The notes below the pieces were generated by a model. It had not been told where the DNA came from and searched no databases. It was given only the letters and a program-made list of their open reading frames with translations. Of a stretch of 64,000 nucleotides of DNA, positions 37,523-47,543 are shown one piece after another. The translations under genes were made by a program, and so were the position numbers. The stretch lies in NCBI GenBank assembly GCA_017405965.1, contig JAFQZK010000005.1:1-64000 (forward strand), written 5' to 3'. How positions within the stretch are numbered: the stretch's first letter is position 1; the number at the start of each line of letters is the position of its first letter. This stretch comes from Muribaculaceae bacterium (GTDB lineage: Bacteria > Bacteroidota > Bacteroidia > Bacteroidales > Muribaculaceae).

Positions 37523-40500
37523 ATGATTAAACGACTACTTTTCAAACTGCTCACCCTTGCGGCGTTCATGGCGGCGTTGCAAGCGAGTGCCGCGATGTAC
37601 ATCGTGGGTGATGGGCCTTATTTTGGGGACTGGAACCCTAGTGCTGGCGTCCAAATGACCGACAATGGCGACGGAACCTACAGTTACACGACAACGCTCT
37701 ACAACACAGTGATTTTTGTGTTTGCCGACGGTTTGGTCTCTAATTCCAGTGATTGGGAGACCTTCAGCAACAATTATCGCTATTCCCCGACTGACGAAGG
37801 CGTTGAGAATGTCTCTTCCAACACGTGGGTAACGACTCAGAAAAATGCCACCGGAGCCTATACTTACAAGGCCAACGGGACCGAAGTGGTGATTACCTTT
37901 GACAAAACCAACAGTCGCTTTAAAATCACCAGTAACTCGCCTTATGCCTTCGAGTCCGATGGTTTCTATTTCAATATTTTTTCAGAGGATTGCGTGACCT
38001 TGACCCGCAGCGAGTATGGCAACGACTATATCGGTGACGTTGTCATTCCTGCCTATGTTGAGCATGATGGCATCAACTACAGGGTGGGACGAATCGGTGA
38101 AAATGCTTTTATCTCTTGTCACGATATGACATCGGTGAGCATTCCCCCGACGGTGACAACCATCGAAGAGTCCGCCTTCTATTACTGCACTTCGTTGACC
38201 GAGGTGATCATACCTGAGGGGGTTCAAGAAATATATGGTTGGAATTTCTATAAAAGCGATAACCTGACAAAGGTTACCCTCCCCACCACTTTAACATGGA
38301 TGGGTAGCGATTGTTTTGGCTCGTGTGTCCAGTTGAACCAGGTGACCTGCAAGGCGACTACACCACCGTCAATAGGGTCATACTGTTTCAATAATATGTT
38401 ATCTAAAACGCTCTATGTGCCCGAGGAGGCTGTGGGCGCCTATCAGGCTGATAGTAAATGGAGCGAGGATTTCAGCACCATTACGGCGATGCCCGATTAT
38501 GACTTCAAATACTGGAATCTCAAGTTTGTCATTACGGGACCCCAAACGGTCAAGTGCGTCGGACCGGCGACTACGCCTTATGGAAAATGGACTATACCCT
38601 CGGTGGCCGAGGGTTACAACGTCACCGAGATAGGCTTTGAGGCATTCTATGGGTATTCAACACTCACTGGAATAGAGATTGGCAGCAATGTCGAGACAAT
38701 CGGGCCGTATGCGTTCTATAACTCGGGATTGACGAGTGTGGATCTGGGCCAAGTCAAGACGATTGAGGATTGTGCCTTCGGTGACTGCCATAACTTGACA
38801 TCAGTCACAATCCCCAGCAGCGTGACCTACCTTGCTAATTATGGATTCGGAGGCTGTGGATTGACATCAGTCACCATCCCTGCCACGTTGCTGACTCTTG
38901 TAGATAATCCATTCTATAACTGCTTGTCGTTGACTGAGATTAATGTGCAAAGCACCCACCCGAACTACCAATCGGTTGGCGGTGTCTTGTTCAACAAGGA
39001 CTTGACCGAGCTGATTGCTTATCCTGCAGGCATGACCAATACAAATTACTACGTTCCTGAGAGTGTGACCACCATAGGAAAGGGTGCTTTCGGGGCCAGT
39101 AAGTTGCGGAGTGTGACTTTGCCTTCGCAACTGGCAGCGTTGTCCTTTTTGTCCTTCTCCTACAATGAATCGTTGACCAGCGTCAACTGTCTTGCCAAAA
39201 CGCCTCCCACTATTACGGATGAGGCATTCCCCGGTACGATCGAGAATGCGGGCATTACCCTCTACGTGCCTAAGGGTCGCAAGGGTAGCTATCAGACAGC
39301 CAACGGCTGGCGAGACTTCCCCACTATCGAGGAGAGGGCTTACGACTTTGCCTCGAGCGGCATCTATTACAACATCACGGGCGAGAATACCGTCGAAGTG
39401 ACCTGCACCAGCAGAGACGGAGGCGACTACAGCGGCTCAGTCACCATCCCCGAGACTGTGGACTATGCTGGCAAGACCTTTACTGTCACGGCCATCGGTA
39501 GGTCGGCATTCAACGAATGCTTCGACTTGACACATGTTGATTTGCCCTCGACATTGACCTACATCGGGGTTTATGCCTTCTACAACTGCTACAAGTTGGA
39601 TAATGTGACGATTCCCAAGGGTGTGACCACACTTGACATCTATGCCTTCTGCTTGTGCAACGGCAGTAATTTCAACGAGGTGGTCATTCCTGAAAATGTC
39701 ACCACTGTCAACTACGGTGCATTCTACGGTTGCAGCAGCTTGTCAAAGGTTATTATTGGCGGCAGTGTCAATAACATGGGCGAAGATGTCTTCAAGAATT
39801 GCACATCGCTTACCAAGGTCATCTGCAATGCCAACACGCCACCCACTATTCAGAGCACAACCTTCATCAGCGATCACTACAGCAATGTGCAGCTGACGGT
39901 ACCCAGGTTGAGTAAATCGAACTATCAGGCGGCTGACTATTGGAAGAACTTCACGAGCATATTCTCTGCGGCCTACGACTTTGAGAAGGACGGCATCTTC
40001 TATAACATCACCACCACCAGTCCCGCAACCGTTGCGGTGACCTATATGACCACCGATTACAACAGCTACAGCGGTGAGGTGAACATCCCCGCTACCGTGG
40101 AGTACGGCGGTGTGACTTATACCGTCACGACTATCGGCACGCGTGCGTTCCAGCAGAGCAAAGGCATGACCTCGGTAACGATGCCCAACACCATCAAGAC
40201 CATTGCTAGCTATGCCTTCTACTATTGCCAGGGCTTGACCAACGTGATTATCCCCAACTCGGTAGAGACGATTGGCAGCAACGCTTTCTGGATCTGCGAC
40301 GCACTTACTCAGGTGGTTGTCCCCAATTCAGTACAGACGATCGGCAGCATGGCCTTCCGCAATTGCTCGGCTCTGAAGCGAATAGTGATTGGCGAGAATG
40401 TGACCTCGATAGGTGCGACTTGCTTCCTCTATGACCCCGAGCTCACCGAAATCATCTGCTTGGCACCGACGCCTCCGACGGTGAGCAACACGCAGGACTT

Positions 40501-42211
40501 CTTCAGTAACTATAACGCCATTCTGCGAGTTCCCTATGGCTCTCATGATGCCTATCGCGCCGCTTCGCCCTGGAACCTGCTGGCTGGCATCGTGAGCGAG
40601 GATGTCATTGAGCCGTCGATTTCAGGAGATGTGAACAATGACGGTGCCATCAACGTGAGCGATGTGACAGCACTCATCAATATCGTGATGAGCAGTGATG
40701 GCAGCAGCAATGTTGCCGGCAGCAACGCAGCCCAGGATGTGAACGGTGACGGCGCTATCAACGTGAGCGACGTGACAGCACTCATCAACATGCTGATGAG
40801 CGGAGGTGAGGGCACAACCATTACTGTGGGAGAGAAGCGTATCAACTACCTCATCAACAGTGTGCCCTTCACGATGGTCAAGGTAGATGGCGGCACCTTC
40901 ATGATGGGGCTTGAGGGCGATAATATAGCCGAGCCAGTCCATCAGGTGACCCTCTCGGACTACTGCATCGGTGAGACCGAGGTTACGCAGGCCTTGTGGC
41001 AGAGTGTCTTGGGCTACAACCCGAGTCACAACAAGAGCAATGAAAATCTGCCCGTCGAAAACATGACTTGGGATGCTTGCCAGACGTTTACCAACAGATT
41101 GAGCCAACTCACCGGCCAGAATTTCCGTCTGCCCACCGAGGCCGAGTGGGAGTTCGCAGCCCGTGGCGGCACGAAGAGCAAGGGATACACCTACGCCGGC
41201 AGCGATAACATCGACGAGGTAGCTTGGTACAGGGACAACTCAGGCAATGTGTCGCATGTAGTCGCTACCAAGGCTCCCAACGAGTTGGGCCTGTATGACA
41301 TGAGCGGCAACGTGTTTGAGTGGTGCCAGGATTACTATGGCTCATACACCGATAGTGCCCTGGTTGATCCTCAAGGTCCTGCCTCAGGTGAGTATAGGAT
41401 ATGCCGCAGTTCAGCCTACCTCCGTTACAATAACAACAACTGGTTCAAGTGTGGCGGCCGCACTTATGATTCACCTACCTCAGCAGCCGAGGACACAGGC
41501 CTGCGCCTGGCCTGCGGTGGCGACGGCGAGGTGTCGGAGTACAACGAAGGACAGCCGGTCGATGACCACCTGTTCGTGCGCATGGGTGACATCGACAATC
41601 AGGTGACCATCAGCGGTACCGGAGCCACACGCGTGGCTTTCTGGCTCGACGATGATCAGATCTATACCAACGCTGAGGTCCAGGCACTCCCGCATGAGGC
41701 CTATAATGCTAATGGTGACCTTTATAATGAAATCACCTATAGCGGGGCTCAATTTGACCTGTATGTGCCGTCGAATCTCGAGATTGTTACTAAGAGTGAC
41801 GGTCTGCCCTCTGTCACCGCTGGAGAACGTCTGCCTAGCACTTCATACGTCTTCTGTGGATCCAACAACGAAACCAAGATCATTGACGGGGTAGAATACA
41901 ACAAATATAGAGTAATGATTTACAATATAAGCAGGTATGGTACTCATTTCTCTGGTAACAATGTAGATTATGCCCTGGCCGGTGCGTTGAAGAAAGACGA
42001 CGGACCACTCCTGAATATTGATTTCAGGCGGGTTCCCAACGTCGCCACTCCCGACGGTGACCAGCAAATCATTATCGCCAATACGATATTCGCCATCTCC
42101 GAAGTCACCAATGCCGGTTGGTCGCATAACAAGAGTAACTTTGTCTATGGCTCTGGCGGTAATGGTGAGTCTCCACGCTATCAGAAGTATGTTCGCATCA
42201 AAGTGAAGTAA
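37523..42211 (+). CDS. Giant secreted LRR-dockerin-FGE protein with cohesin-like C-terminus
   Basis: A 1,562-residue multidomain secreted protein. Signal peptide 1-23; residues about 25-150 resemble a small beta sandwich such as a carbohydrate-binding or SusE/F-like module (MYIVGDGPYFGDWNP). About four BspA-type LRR_5 blocks follow to residue 1025, each opening with a DGIFYNIT / GDVVIPAYVEHDG-type lead-in and holding repeats of AFYYCTSLTEVIIPEGV type. Residues 1034-1095 form a dockerin with two calcium loops (GDVNNDGAINVSDVTALINI, DVNGDGAINVSDVTALINML). Residues about 1113-1332 are an FGE fold (GGTFMMGLEGD, FRLPTEAEWEFAARGG). The last 215 residues (YSGAQFDLYVPSNLEIV) look like a cohesin-type beta sandwich, an inference. 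BspA LRRs typically bind host proteins or other bacteria. No T9SS tail is seen. Confidence 0.85.
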   Translation: MIKRLLFKLLTLAAFMAALQASAAMYIVGDGPYFGDWNPSAGVQMTDNGDGTYSYTTTLYNTVIFVFADGLVSNSSDWETFSNNYRYSPTDEGVENVSSNTWVTTQKNATGAYTYKANGTEVVITFDKTNSRFKITSNSPYAFESDGFYFNIFSEDCVTLTRSEYGNDYIGDVVIPAYVEHDGINYRVGRIGENAFISCHDMTSVSIPPTVTTIEESAFYYCTSLTEVIIPEGVQEIYGWNFYKSDNLTKVTLPTTLTWMGSDCFGSCVQLNQVTCKATTPPSIGSYCFNNMLSKTLYVPEEAVGAYQADSKWSEDFSTITAMPDYDFKYWNLKFVITGPQTVKCVGPATTPYGKWTIPSVAEGYNVTEIGFEAFYGYSTLTGIEIGSNVETIGPYAFYNSGLTSVDLGQVKTIEDCAFGDCHNLTSVTIPSSVTYLANYGFGGCGLTSVTIPATLLTLVDNPFYNCLSLTEINVQSTHPNYQSVGGVLFNKDLTELIAYPAGMTNTNYYVPESVTTIGKGAFGASKLRSVTLPSQLAALSFLSFSYNESLTSVNCLAKTPPTITDEAFPGTIENAGITLYVPKGRKGSYQTANGWRDFPTIEERAYDFASSGIYYNITGENTVEVTCTSRDGGDYSGSVTIPETVDYAGKTFTVTAIGRSAFNECFDLTHVDLPSTLTYIGVYAFYNCYKLDNVTIPKGVTTLDIYAFCLCNGSNFNEVVIPENVTTVNYGAFYGCSSLSKVIIGGSVNNMGEDVFKNCTSLTKVICNANTPPTIQSTTFISDHYSNVQLTVPRLSKSNYQAADYWKNFTSIFSAAYDFEKDGIFYNITTTSPATVAVTYMTTDYNSYSGEVNIPATVEYGGVTYTVTTIGTRAFQQSKGMTSVTMPNTIKTIASYAFYYCQGLTNVIIPNSVETIGSNAFWICDALTQVVVPNSVQTIGSMAFRNCSALKRIVIGENVTSIGATCFLYDPELTEIICLAPTPPTVSNTQDFFSNYNAILRVPYGSHDAYRAASPWNLLAGIVSEDVIEPSISGDVNNDGAINVSDVTALINIVMSSDGSSNVAGSNAAQDVNGDGAINVSDVTALINMLMSGGEGTTITVGEKRINYLINSVPFTMVKVDGGTFMMGLEGDNIAEPVHQVTLSDYCIGETEVTQALWQSVLGYNPSHNKSNENLPVENMTWDACQTFTNRLSQLTGQNFRLPTEAEWEFAARGGTKSKGYTYAGSDNIDEVAWYRDNSGNVSHVVATKAPNELGLYDMSGNVFEWCQDYYGSYTDSALVDPQGPASGEYRICRSSAYLRYNNNNWFKCGGRTYDSPTSAAEDTGLRLACGGDGEVSEYNEGQPVDDHLFVRMGDIDNQVTISGTGATRVAFWLDDDQIYTNAEVQALPHEAYNANGDLYNEITYSGAQFDLYVPSNLEIVTKSDGLPSVTAGERLPSTSYVFCGSNNETKIIDGVEYNKYRVMIYNISRYGTHFSGNNVDYALAGALKKDDGPLLNIDFRRVPNVATPDGDQQIIIANTIFAISEVTNAGWSHNKSNFVYGSGGNGESPRYQKYVRIKVK

Positions 42212-42228
42212 TACTCGCTTCGCTCGCT

Positions 42229-42258
42229 GATTAGAGATTAAAGATTAGAGATTAGAGA
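42229..42258. repeat. Iterated GATTAGA spacer
   Basis: GATTAGA is repeated with small changes (GATTAGAGATTAAAGATTAG and onward) directly after the large LRR gene. Confidence 0.7.
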
Positions 42259-42259
42259 G

Positions 42260-42289
42260 GCATCCGCATTCCAAAAGGAGTGCGGATGT
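42260..42289 (+). terminator. Hairpin after the LRR-dockerin-FGE gene
   Basis: GCATCCGCATTCC pairs with GGAGTGCGGATGT (two G-T pairs) around AAAA. The stem is strong but no T run follows, so termination is uncertain. Confidence 0.5.
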
Positions 42290-42397
42290 CTGTTGTCTCA
42301 CGCTGATGTCCATGGCCTGACAGCAATAGAAGAAAGTTGTACAAAGTTGTTTTTTTGTTGTTCTTGTTTGAAAAAAACAGAGTACTGCCGTGGGCGG

Positions 42398-42435
42398 CCA
42401 CGCCAAGGCGAGGCCCTACAGACGCCTTGGCGTGG
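42398..42435. repeat. GC-rich REP-like inverted repeat
   Basis: CCACGCCAAGGCG (42398-42410) and CGCCTTGGCGTGG (42423-42435) form a perfect 13-bp inverted repeat around a 12-base loop. The arm resembles the CCCCACGCAAAGGCG core of the repeats at 3951 and 5699. Confidence 0.75.
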
Positions 42436-42516
42436 GGCAAGCAGCGCGGATGCAGTCAGAATATTCGGATGAATCAGTTGTTTTCTTGACTGATTATAAC
42501 ATTTTGGATCGTTATG

Positions 42517-42547
42517 TTGCATGATTGTGATAAAATCGTTATATTTG
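42517..42547 (+). promoter_or_regulatory. Promoter of the second LRR-dockerin gene
   Basis: TTG (42517-42519), 20 bases, TATATTTG (42540-42547), about 50 bases before the start codon at 42597. Confidence 0.65.
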
Positions 42548-42596
42548 CGGTGTTATAAAAAGAATTTGATGATTAACCTGATAAAACTGATTTGTT

Positions 42597-45299
42597 ATGA
42601 AAAAGACATTACTTCTACTGATTGCGGTGATGATGGCATCGCTGGCAGCTCGCGCCGACTTGCTAATCAATACCACCACCTTCCCTGACGCGAACTTCCG
42701 CGCCTACATGATGAGCGAGTATCCCAGCGGTGTCATCCCTGCGGTAGATCTCATCAAGCGCACCGAGCTGGACCTGAGTTTTAAGCAGATTTCGGATGCT
42801 ACCGGTATCGCCTACTTCCCCAATCTGACTTATCTTGATTTATACACTAATAATCTGTCATCGATTGACGTGAGCCAGAACACCAAGTTGAAACATCTCA
42901 ATGTGGGTTACAACAATCTCACTACGATCAATGTGGACAACAATAAGGACTTGGAGGAACTGTATTGTCAGCACAATCAGTTCACCACAATCAGGGTTAC
43001 TGATATGCCCAAGCTCAGGACATTCTGGGTGTTCAAGAACTATTCGTTGACAGGTGTTTACTGTTGGCGTAATGTGTTGACCAATTTCGACGTGAACGAT
43101 TGCCCTGAGTTAAGACAAATCAAGTGTTACAACAATGCCAATTTGAACAAGATCTATGGCTTGGCCGGTTGCACCAAACTGACATGGCTGGACTGTGAGG
43201 ATTGCTCATTCAGCACCTTGCCCGAACTCAGCAGCTTGACTAATCTGGAAACGCTCCTGGTGGGCAACAACAGATTTACTTCACTGGATGTGTCGCAGCA
43301 TTATTATCTCAAGTCACTCTATTCCGCTGGTAACAGCCGCTTGACCGAACTCAACTGCGGTCAGTGCCAGCTGACCAATCTCAAGATCACGAACTGTACC
43401 GCCTTGACCACGCTGTATTGCTATGGGAATCCCTACCTTGAGACGATAACCGGTTTAGCCACTTGCACAGCGCTCGAGCATGTATCGTGTTACAGCTGTT
43501 CGCTGACCAGTCTTGATGAGCTGCAGAACATGAGCAATCTGCTGACCCTCGTCTGCTCGGCCAACAAACTCGTCACGCTCACGCTCACCGATTTGCCCAA
43601 CCTGCGTCAAATCTGGGTTGACGATAATGCGTTGCTCACCCATCTAGAATGCAATCGCAATAACTTGACCTCGCTCAACGTGACCAACTGTACCGCCTTG
43701 ACTTGGCTGGATTGTTCTTTGAACGAAAACCTGCCCGAAATCAGGGGTCTGGAAACTTGCAGCGCCATCACAGTATTGGATTGCATGGATTGCTCCTTGA
43801 CCGACTTGAGCTGCGTGGCCAATATGCCCAACTTGCAGTACCTCTACTGCACCGATAATCATTTGACCTCACTCGATGTCTCAAGCAACAATCAGCTGGC
43901 CTATCTGCATTGCTACCAGAATGATTTGACCTCGCTCAACGTGTCGGGATGCACAGCAATGGTCAACCTGCAATGCTACAATAACCAAAATCTGCCCGAA
44001 ATTACCGGTTTGGAAACTTGCACGGCGATGATCTTCCTGGACTGCGAGAATTGTGCGCTCACCAGCCTGCCCGTGTCCGGCATGAACGATCTGGCAGAGT
44101 TGCTTTGCCGTTCCAACCAGTTCGAAACTCTTCTGGTGAACGATAAACCCAATCTGACCGTTCTGGGGGTCTCGGACAACCCGTCGCTTATAAATTTAGA
44201 ATGTTATAGTTGTGCCTTGACTGAATTGGACGTGTCCAATTGCCCATCTCTCTATTACCTTGATTGTTCTGTGAACCAGTTGAGTAGCTTGGATGTCGGC
44301 GACGGACCATCTCTCTCTTACCTTGATTGTTCTGATAACCAGCTGAGTAGCTTGGATATCAGTCAGTGCCCCGAGCTTTATTACCTCTTGTGCAACAGAA
44401 ATCAGTTGAGTGAGATAGACCTCAGTGGCACTAAAGTGAGCCTGCTCTGGTGCAACAGCAACCAATTGACAAGCTTGGACTTGAGCCCTTGTCCCGACAG
44501 CTTCTATTCCCTGGATTGCCGCCAGAACCAGATATCCGGAAGCCTGGACTTCGCCAACTTCCCGGATATGTATCAGCTCTATTGCAGTTATAATGAGATT
44601 ACCGAGTTGAAAAATCTCACCAACCATGACGGCCTAATAGGTATTAATTGCCATGCCAATGAATTGACCAGTCTGGACGCCAGCGGCTGCAGCAATCTTG
44701 AGACCATCGCTTGTGCGGGTAACCACCTCAGCGAACTGCGTGCCGATAATTGCCCCTCGTTATGGTCGTTGCAGATCTATTACAACAAGATAAAAGCACC
44801 CGAAATGGGACAGTTGGTCGCTGATCTGCCCACCCGGTCCGAGGATGACATGGGCATCATATATGTACTCGGTAACTATGGCGCATCTTATGAAGAGGCT
44901 AACGTCATCACTGTTCCTCAGGTCAACGAGGCTACTGCCAAGTACTGGAATGTTGTGCACTATGATAATCAATCAGGATGGCAGCCCTATGCCGGCATTG
45001 AATACTTGCCTGGTGACGTGAACAGTGATGGCAACGTGAACATCACCGACGTGACGATGCTGGTCAACATGTTGGCTACCGGCAATCCCTTGGCCAGTGT
45101 GTATCCTGCAGCCGACCTTGACGCTAACGGTGTCATCAACATCACCGATGTGACCATGCTCATTAATCAGGTGATGCTCAGCACCAAGAAGGTGGCACGT
45201 CAGTCACCTGAGAGTAAGCCCAACCTTGTCAAGGGTAGGTTGCTCATCGACGATGAACCTGTCATCCTGGAGATCAATCCCAACCGCAACCGCAATTGA
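42597..45299 (+). CDS. Secreted leucine-rich-repeat protein with C-terminal dockerin
   Basis: A 900-residue secreted protein: signal peptide (MKKTLLLLIAVMMASLAARA), then an uninterrupted array of short LRRs from about residue 50 to 740 of the type LTSLNVTNCTALTWLDCS with many LECYSCALTELDVSNC variants, rich in Cys, Asn and Tyr. Residues about 805-862 form a dockerin (GDVNSDGNVNITDVTMLVNM, DLDANGVINITDVTMLINQV). A short charged tail follows. The LRR type differs from the LRR_5 blocks of its neighbour, but the dockerins are alike, so the two probably attach to the same partner. Likely extracellular adhesion; no catalytic domain seen. Confidence 0.85.
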   Translation: MKKTLLLLIAVMMASLAARADLLINTTTFPDANFRAYMMSEYPSGVIPAVDLIKRTELDLSFKQISDATGIAYFPNLTYLDLYTNNLSSIDVSQNTKLKHLNVGYNNLTTINVDNNKDLEELYCQHNQFTTIRVTDMPKLRTFWVFKNYSLTGVYCWRNVLTNFDVNDCPELRQIKCYNNANLNKIYGLAGCTKLTWLDCEDCSFSTLPELSSLTNLETLLVGNNRFTSLDVSQHYYLKSLYSAGNSRLTELNCGQCQLTNLKITNCTALTTLYCYGNPYLETITGLATCTALEHVSCYSCSLTSLDELQNMSNLLTLVCSANKLVTLTLTDLPNLRQIWVDDNALLTHLECNRNNLTSLNVTNCTALTWLDCSLNENLPEIRGLETCSAITVLDCMDCSLTDLSCVANMPNLQYLYCTDNHLTSLDVSSNNQLAYLHCYQNDLTSLNVSGCTAMVNLQCYNNQNLPEITGLETCTAMIFLDCENCALTSLPVSGMNDLAELLCRSNQFETLLVNDKPNLTVLGVSDNPSLINLECYSCALTELDVSNCPSLYYLDCSVNQLSSLDVGDGPSLSYLDCSDNQLSSLDISQCPELYYLLCNRNQLSEIDLSGTKVSLLWCNSNQLTSLDLSPCPDSFYSLDCRQNQISGSLDFANFPDMYQLYCSYNEITELKNLTNHDGLIGINCHANELTSLDASGCSNLETIACAGNHLSELRADNCPSLWSLQIYYNKIKAPEMGQLVADLPTRSEDDMGIIYVLGNYGASYEEANVITVPQVNEATAKYWNVVHYDNQSGWQPYAGIEYLPGDVNSDGNVNITDVTMLVNMLATGNPLASVYPAADLDANGVINITDVTMLINQVMLSTKKVARQSPESKPNLVKGRLLIDDEPVILEINPNRNRN

Positions 45300-45388
45300 C
45301 GTGAATCGTCCCCGGAACGTCGGATTCGGGATGCCGGTCTTTAGCAGGTTTAATGCAGGTTGATCTGAATCATTGACACCGGCCGAAT

Positions 45389-45433
45389 AATCAATGCACC
45401 AGAGAGATGCTTCTGCTGGTGCATTGATTTTTT
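45389..45433 (+). terminator. Terminator after the second LRR-dockerin gene
   Basis: AATCAATGCACCAG (45389-45402) and CTGGTGCATTGATT (45416-45429) form a perfect 14-bp stem followed by a T run. Confidence 0.88.
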
Positions 45434-45487
45434 TAGTGTAAAGCAATAAAAAACGTGACGAAAAGCTGATGATTATTAAGTTTTTCA

Positions 45488-45495
45488 TATCTTTG
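45488..45495 (+). promoter_or_regulatory. Possible -7 box of the amidase gene set
   Basis: TATCTTTG matches TAnnTTTG 34 bases before the start at 45529; the -33 region has no clear TTTG. Confidence 0.5.
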
Positions 45496-45528
45496 CTTGT
45501 TAAAACGTAATTTCAATGGCAAAGTGAT

Positions 45529-47469
45529 ATGAAAAGGATCTGTTTGGCTATGACAATGCTGTGTCTGTGGACCTTGTGCAGCATGGCGGCCGGTGTGCTT
45601 CCCGGTAGCGTGAAGACGCTGGTGGACAGTTGCGGCTTTTTCCCGCAACTCAGCCCCGACGGGCAATCAGTGCTCTATTCGCCCACCGAGGGCACCAGCC
45701 TGATGCTCAAGGACCTGTTGACGGGCACGGTGAAGACGGTGGCCAGCGAGGGCCACCCGGGCTTTGACGCCATCTGGGGAGGTGACGGCAAGGTGTATTA
45801 CGTCACCCAGAAACGCAAGAAAAACGGTCTGGTCTATCGCACGGGCCACTGCTACGACCCGGCTACGGGCAAGAGTTCTGTCGTGCTCAAGGCTCAGCAT
45901 GGCCGCGTGCAGCCGCTGCGTGCAGCCCATGGCGTCGTCATCAACGGCGAACATCAGGTCTATCGCAGTGCCAAGCAGGTGGGGGCCTATTGCTACACGC
46001 GCGGCGACATGCTCTATCTGGTGGACGAGGGCGGCACGACCCGCTCGCTGCAGCCTGTCAAGGACAGCAACGGTTACCTGTGGGCCTCGTTCTCGCCCGA
46101 TGGCACCAAAGTCGTGTTTGAGGCTGCCTCGCATGGCGTGGTGGTGTGTGACCTCAACGGCAGCATCCTCGCTGAACTGGGCGAGTTCCTGATGCCCTGC
46201 TGGTACAACAACGACCATATCGTGGCCATGAGTAATGCCGGCAATGTGCGCACCAGCGGGTCGCGCATCTGGCTGATATCGCTCGACGGCGATGTTTTCA
46301 AGCCCCTGACGCCACAAGACGAACGCGCCGTGCAGCCCATGGTGGCTGGCAATAAGGTCGTGTACAGTGTCATCTATGATGGTGTGGTGAAACAGTTGGG
46401 GCTTGATGTGCCTGCTGCTCCCGCACCTCTTGAAGGCTCAGGAAAAGGCAAGGCTGTCAAGGTCAAGAATCCCGTGAGCAAGAAGGATGTGCCGCGCGTG
46501 TTCATCAATCCGGGCCACGGCGGCCACGACAGTGACGACCGCCACATTCCCACATGGGTGGTGGGAGCGCGCGACACGTTGCACTACTACGAGTCCAACT
46601 CCAACTTGACCAAGGCCCTTGCGCTGGAGGAAATCCTCACCAACAAGGGCTATGAGACCGCCTTGTCACGCCGCACCAACAACACCGAGGATGACCTGGA
46701 CTTGTTCGAGATCGTCTCGCTGGCCGCCAACAGCGGTGCTGATATCTTCTTCTCGATCCACAGCAATGCAACGGGCATCGAGAAGCGCATCAACTTCCCC
46801 CTGGGGCTGTATCGCGGCTGGGACGGTAAGCCCGCTGTGGAAGGAAGCCTCAAGCTGAGTGAGGCGGTGATGCGTCATGCCGCCAGCAACCAGCTTGCCG
46901 TGTGGACCCATGACCAGCGCAGTCGCGGTGACTGGTCGTTCTACACCAATTGGGGCTACAAAGTGGGCCTGGGTGTGCTGCGTTTCAACAAGCTGCCCGG
47001 CATGTTGAGCGAGGGCTCGTTCCACGACTACCTGCCCGAGCGCGAGCGCCTGTTCAACGACAGTTACTGCTGGCTGGAGGCCTGGAACCAGTCGCTGGGC
47101 TTTGATGACTATTTTGGCCGTGAGACCAAGTTCAAGAATGGCGTCATCGCCGGCACGGTACGCTGGAGCGACCGTGAGCGCACCGACGATGACAAGCGCC
47201 TCTTCGGCGAGGACCAGCTCAAGCCCGTGAACGGCGCCTTGCTGCGCCTGTACACCGGTCGTGGCGTGATGTCGCGCATCTACACGCTCGACATCATGGA
47301 CAACGGCGTGTTTGTGTTCACCAACCTGCCCAAGGACAAATACAAGTTGGAACTGTACTACGGTAACGAAGACCTGTTCGAGACCGTTAAGGTCAAGGTG
47401 CGCCCCAACGAGACCTCCTACAAGAACCTGAAACTCAAAACCGACCAGAAACCGAAGAAAAAGAAGTGA
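45529..47469 (+). CDS. Secreted N-acetylmuramoyl-L-alanine amidase with N-terminal beta-propeller
   Basis: A 646-residue secreted protein. After a signal peptide, residues about 20-300 form a TolB/WD40-like propeller (FFPQLSPDGQSVLYSPT, LWASFSPDGTKVVF). An amidase_3 domain follows from about residue 320: INPGHGGHD gives the first zinc histidine, IFFSIHSNATG the third ligand and LSEGSFHDYLPE the catalytic glutamate. It would cut the lactyl-peptide bond of peptidoglycan. The C-terminal 110 residues are a carboxypeptidase-regulatory-like beta domain with a lysine-rich end. It starts a likely operon with the propeller gene and the second amidase. Confidence 0.85.
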   Translation: MKRICLAMTMLCLWTLCSMAAGVLPGSVKTLVDSCGFFPQLSPDGQSVLYSPTEGTSLMLKDLLTGTVKTVASEGHPGFDAIWGGDGKVYYVTQKRKKNGLVYRTGHCYDPATGKSSVVLKAQHGRVQPLRAAHGVVINGEHQVYRSAKQVGAYCYTRGDMLYLVDEGGTTRSLQPVKDSNGYLWASFSPDGTKVVFEAASHGVVVCDLNGSILAELGEFLMPCWYNNDHIVAMSNAGNVRTSGSRIWLISLDGDVFKPLTPQDERAVQPMVAGNKVVYSVIYDGVVKQLGLDVPAAPAPLEGSGKGKAVKVKNPVSKKDVPRVFINPGHGGHDSDDRHIPTWVVGARDTLHYYESNSNLTKALALEEILTNKGYETALSRRTNNTEDDLDLFEIVSLAANSGADIFFSIHSNATGIEKRINFPLGLYRGWDGKPAVEGSLKLSEAVMRHAASNQLAVWTHDQRSRGDWSFYTNWGYKVGLGVLRFNKLPGMLSEGSFHDYLPERERLFNDSYCWLEAWNQSLGFDDYFGRETKFKNGVIAGTVRWSDRERTDDDKRLFGEDQLKPVNGALLRLYTGRGVMSRIYTLDIMDNGVFVFTNLPKDKYKLELYYGNEDLFETVKVKVRPNETSYKNLKLKTDQKPKKKK

Positions 47470-47543
47470 TCAGCAATTTGCTGTCAGCCTTTAAAGTCCT
47501 TGATTAGAAAAGAAAAACTCTTGACTGATAATCTATTATAGTA

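Larger units (their letters stand above)
42212..42596. other. Intergenic region with repeats and hairpins
   Basis: The 385 bases hold an iterated GATTAGA stretch (42229-42258), a hairpin (42260-42289), a REP-like GC-rich inverted repeat (42398-42435) and the promoter of the next gene (42517-42547). No gene is seen. Confidence 0.65.
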
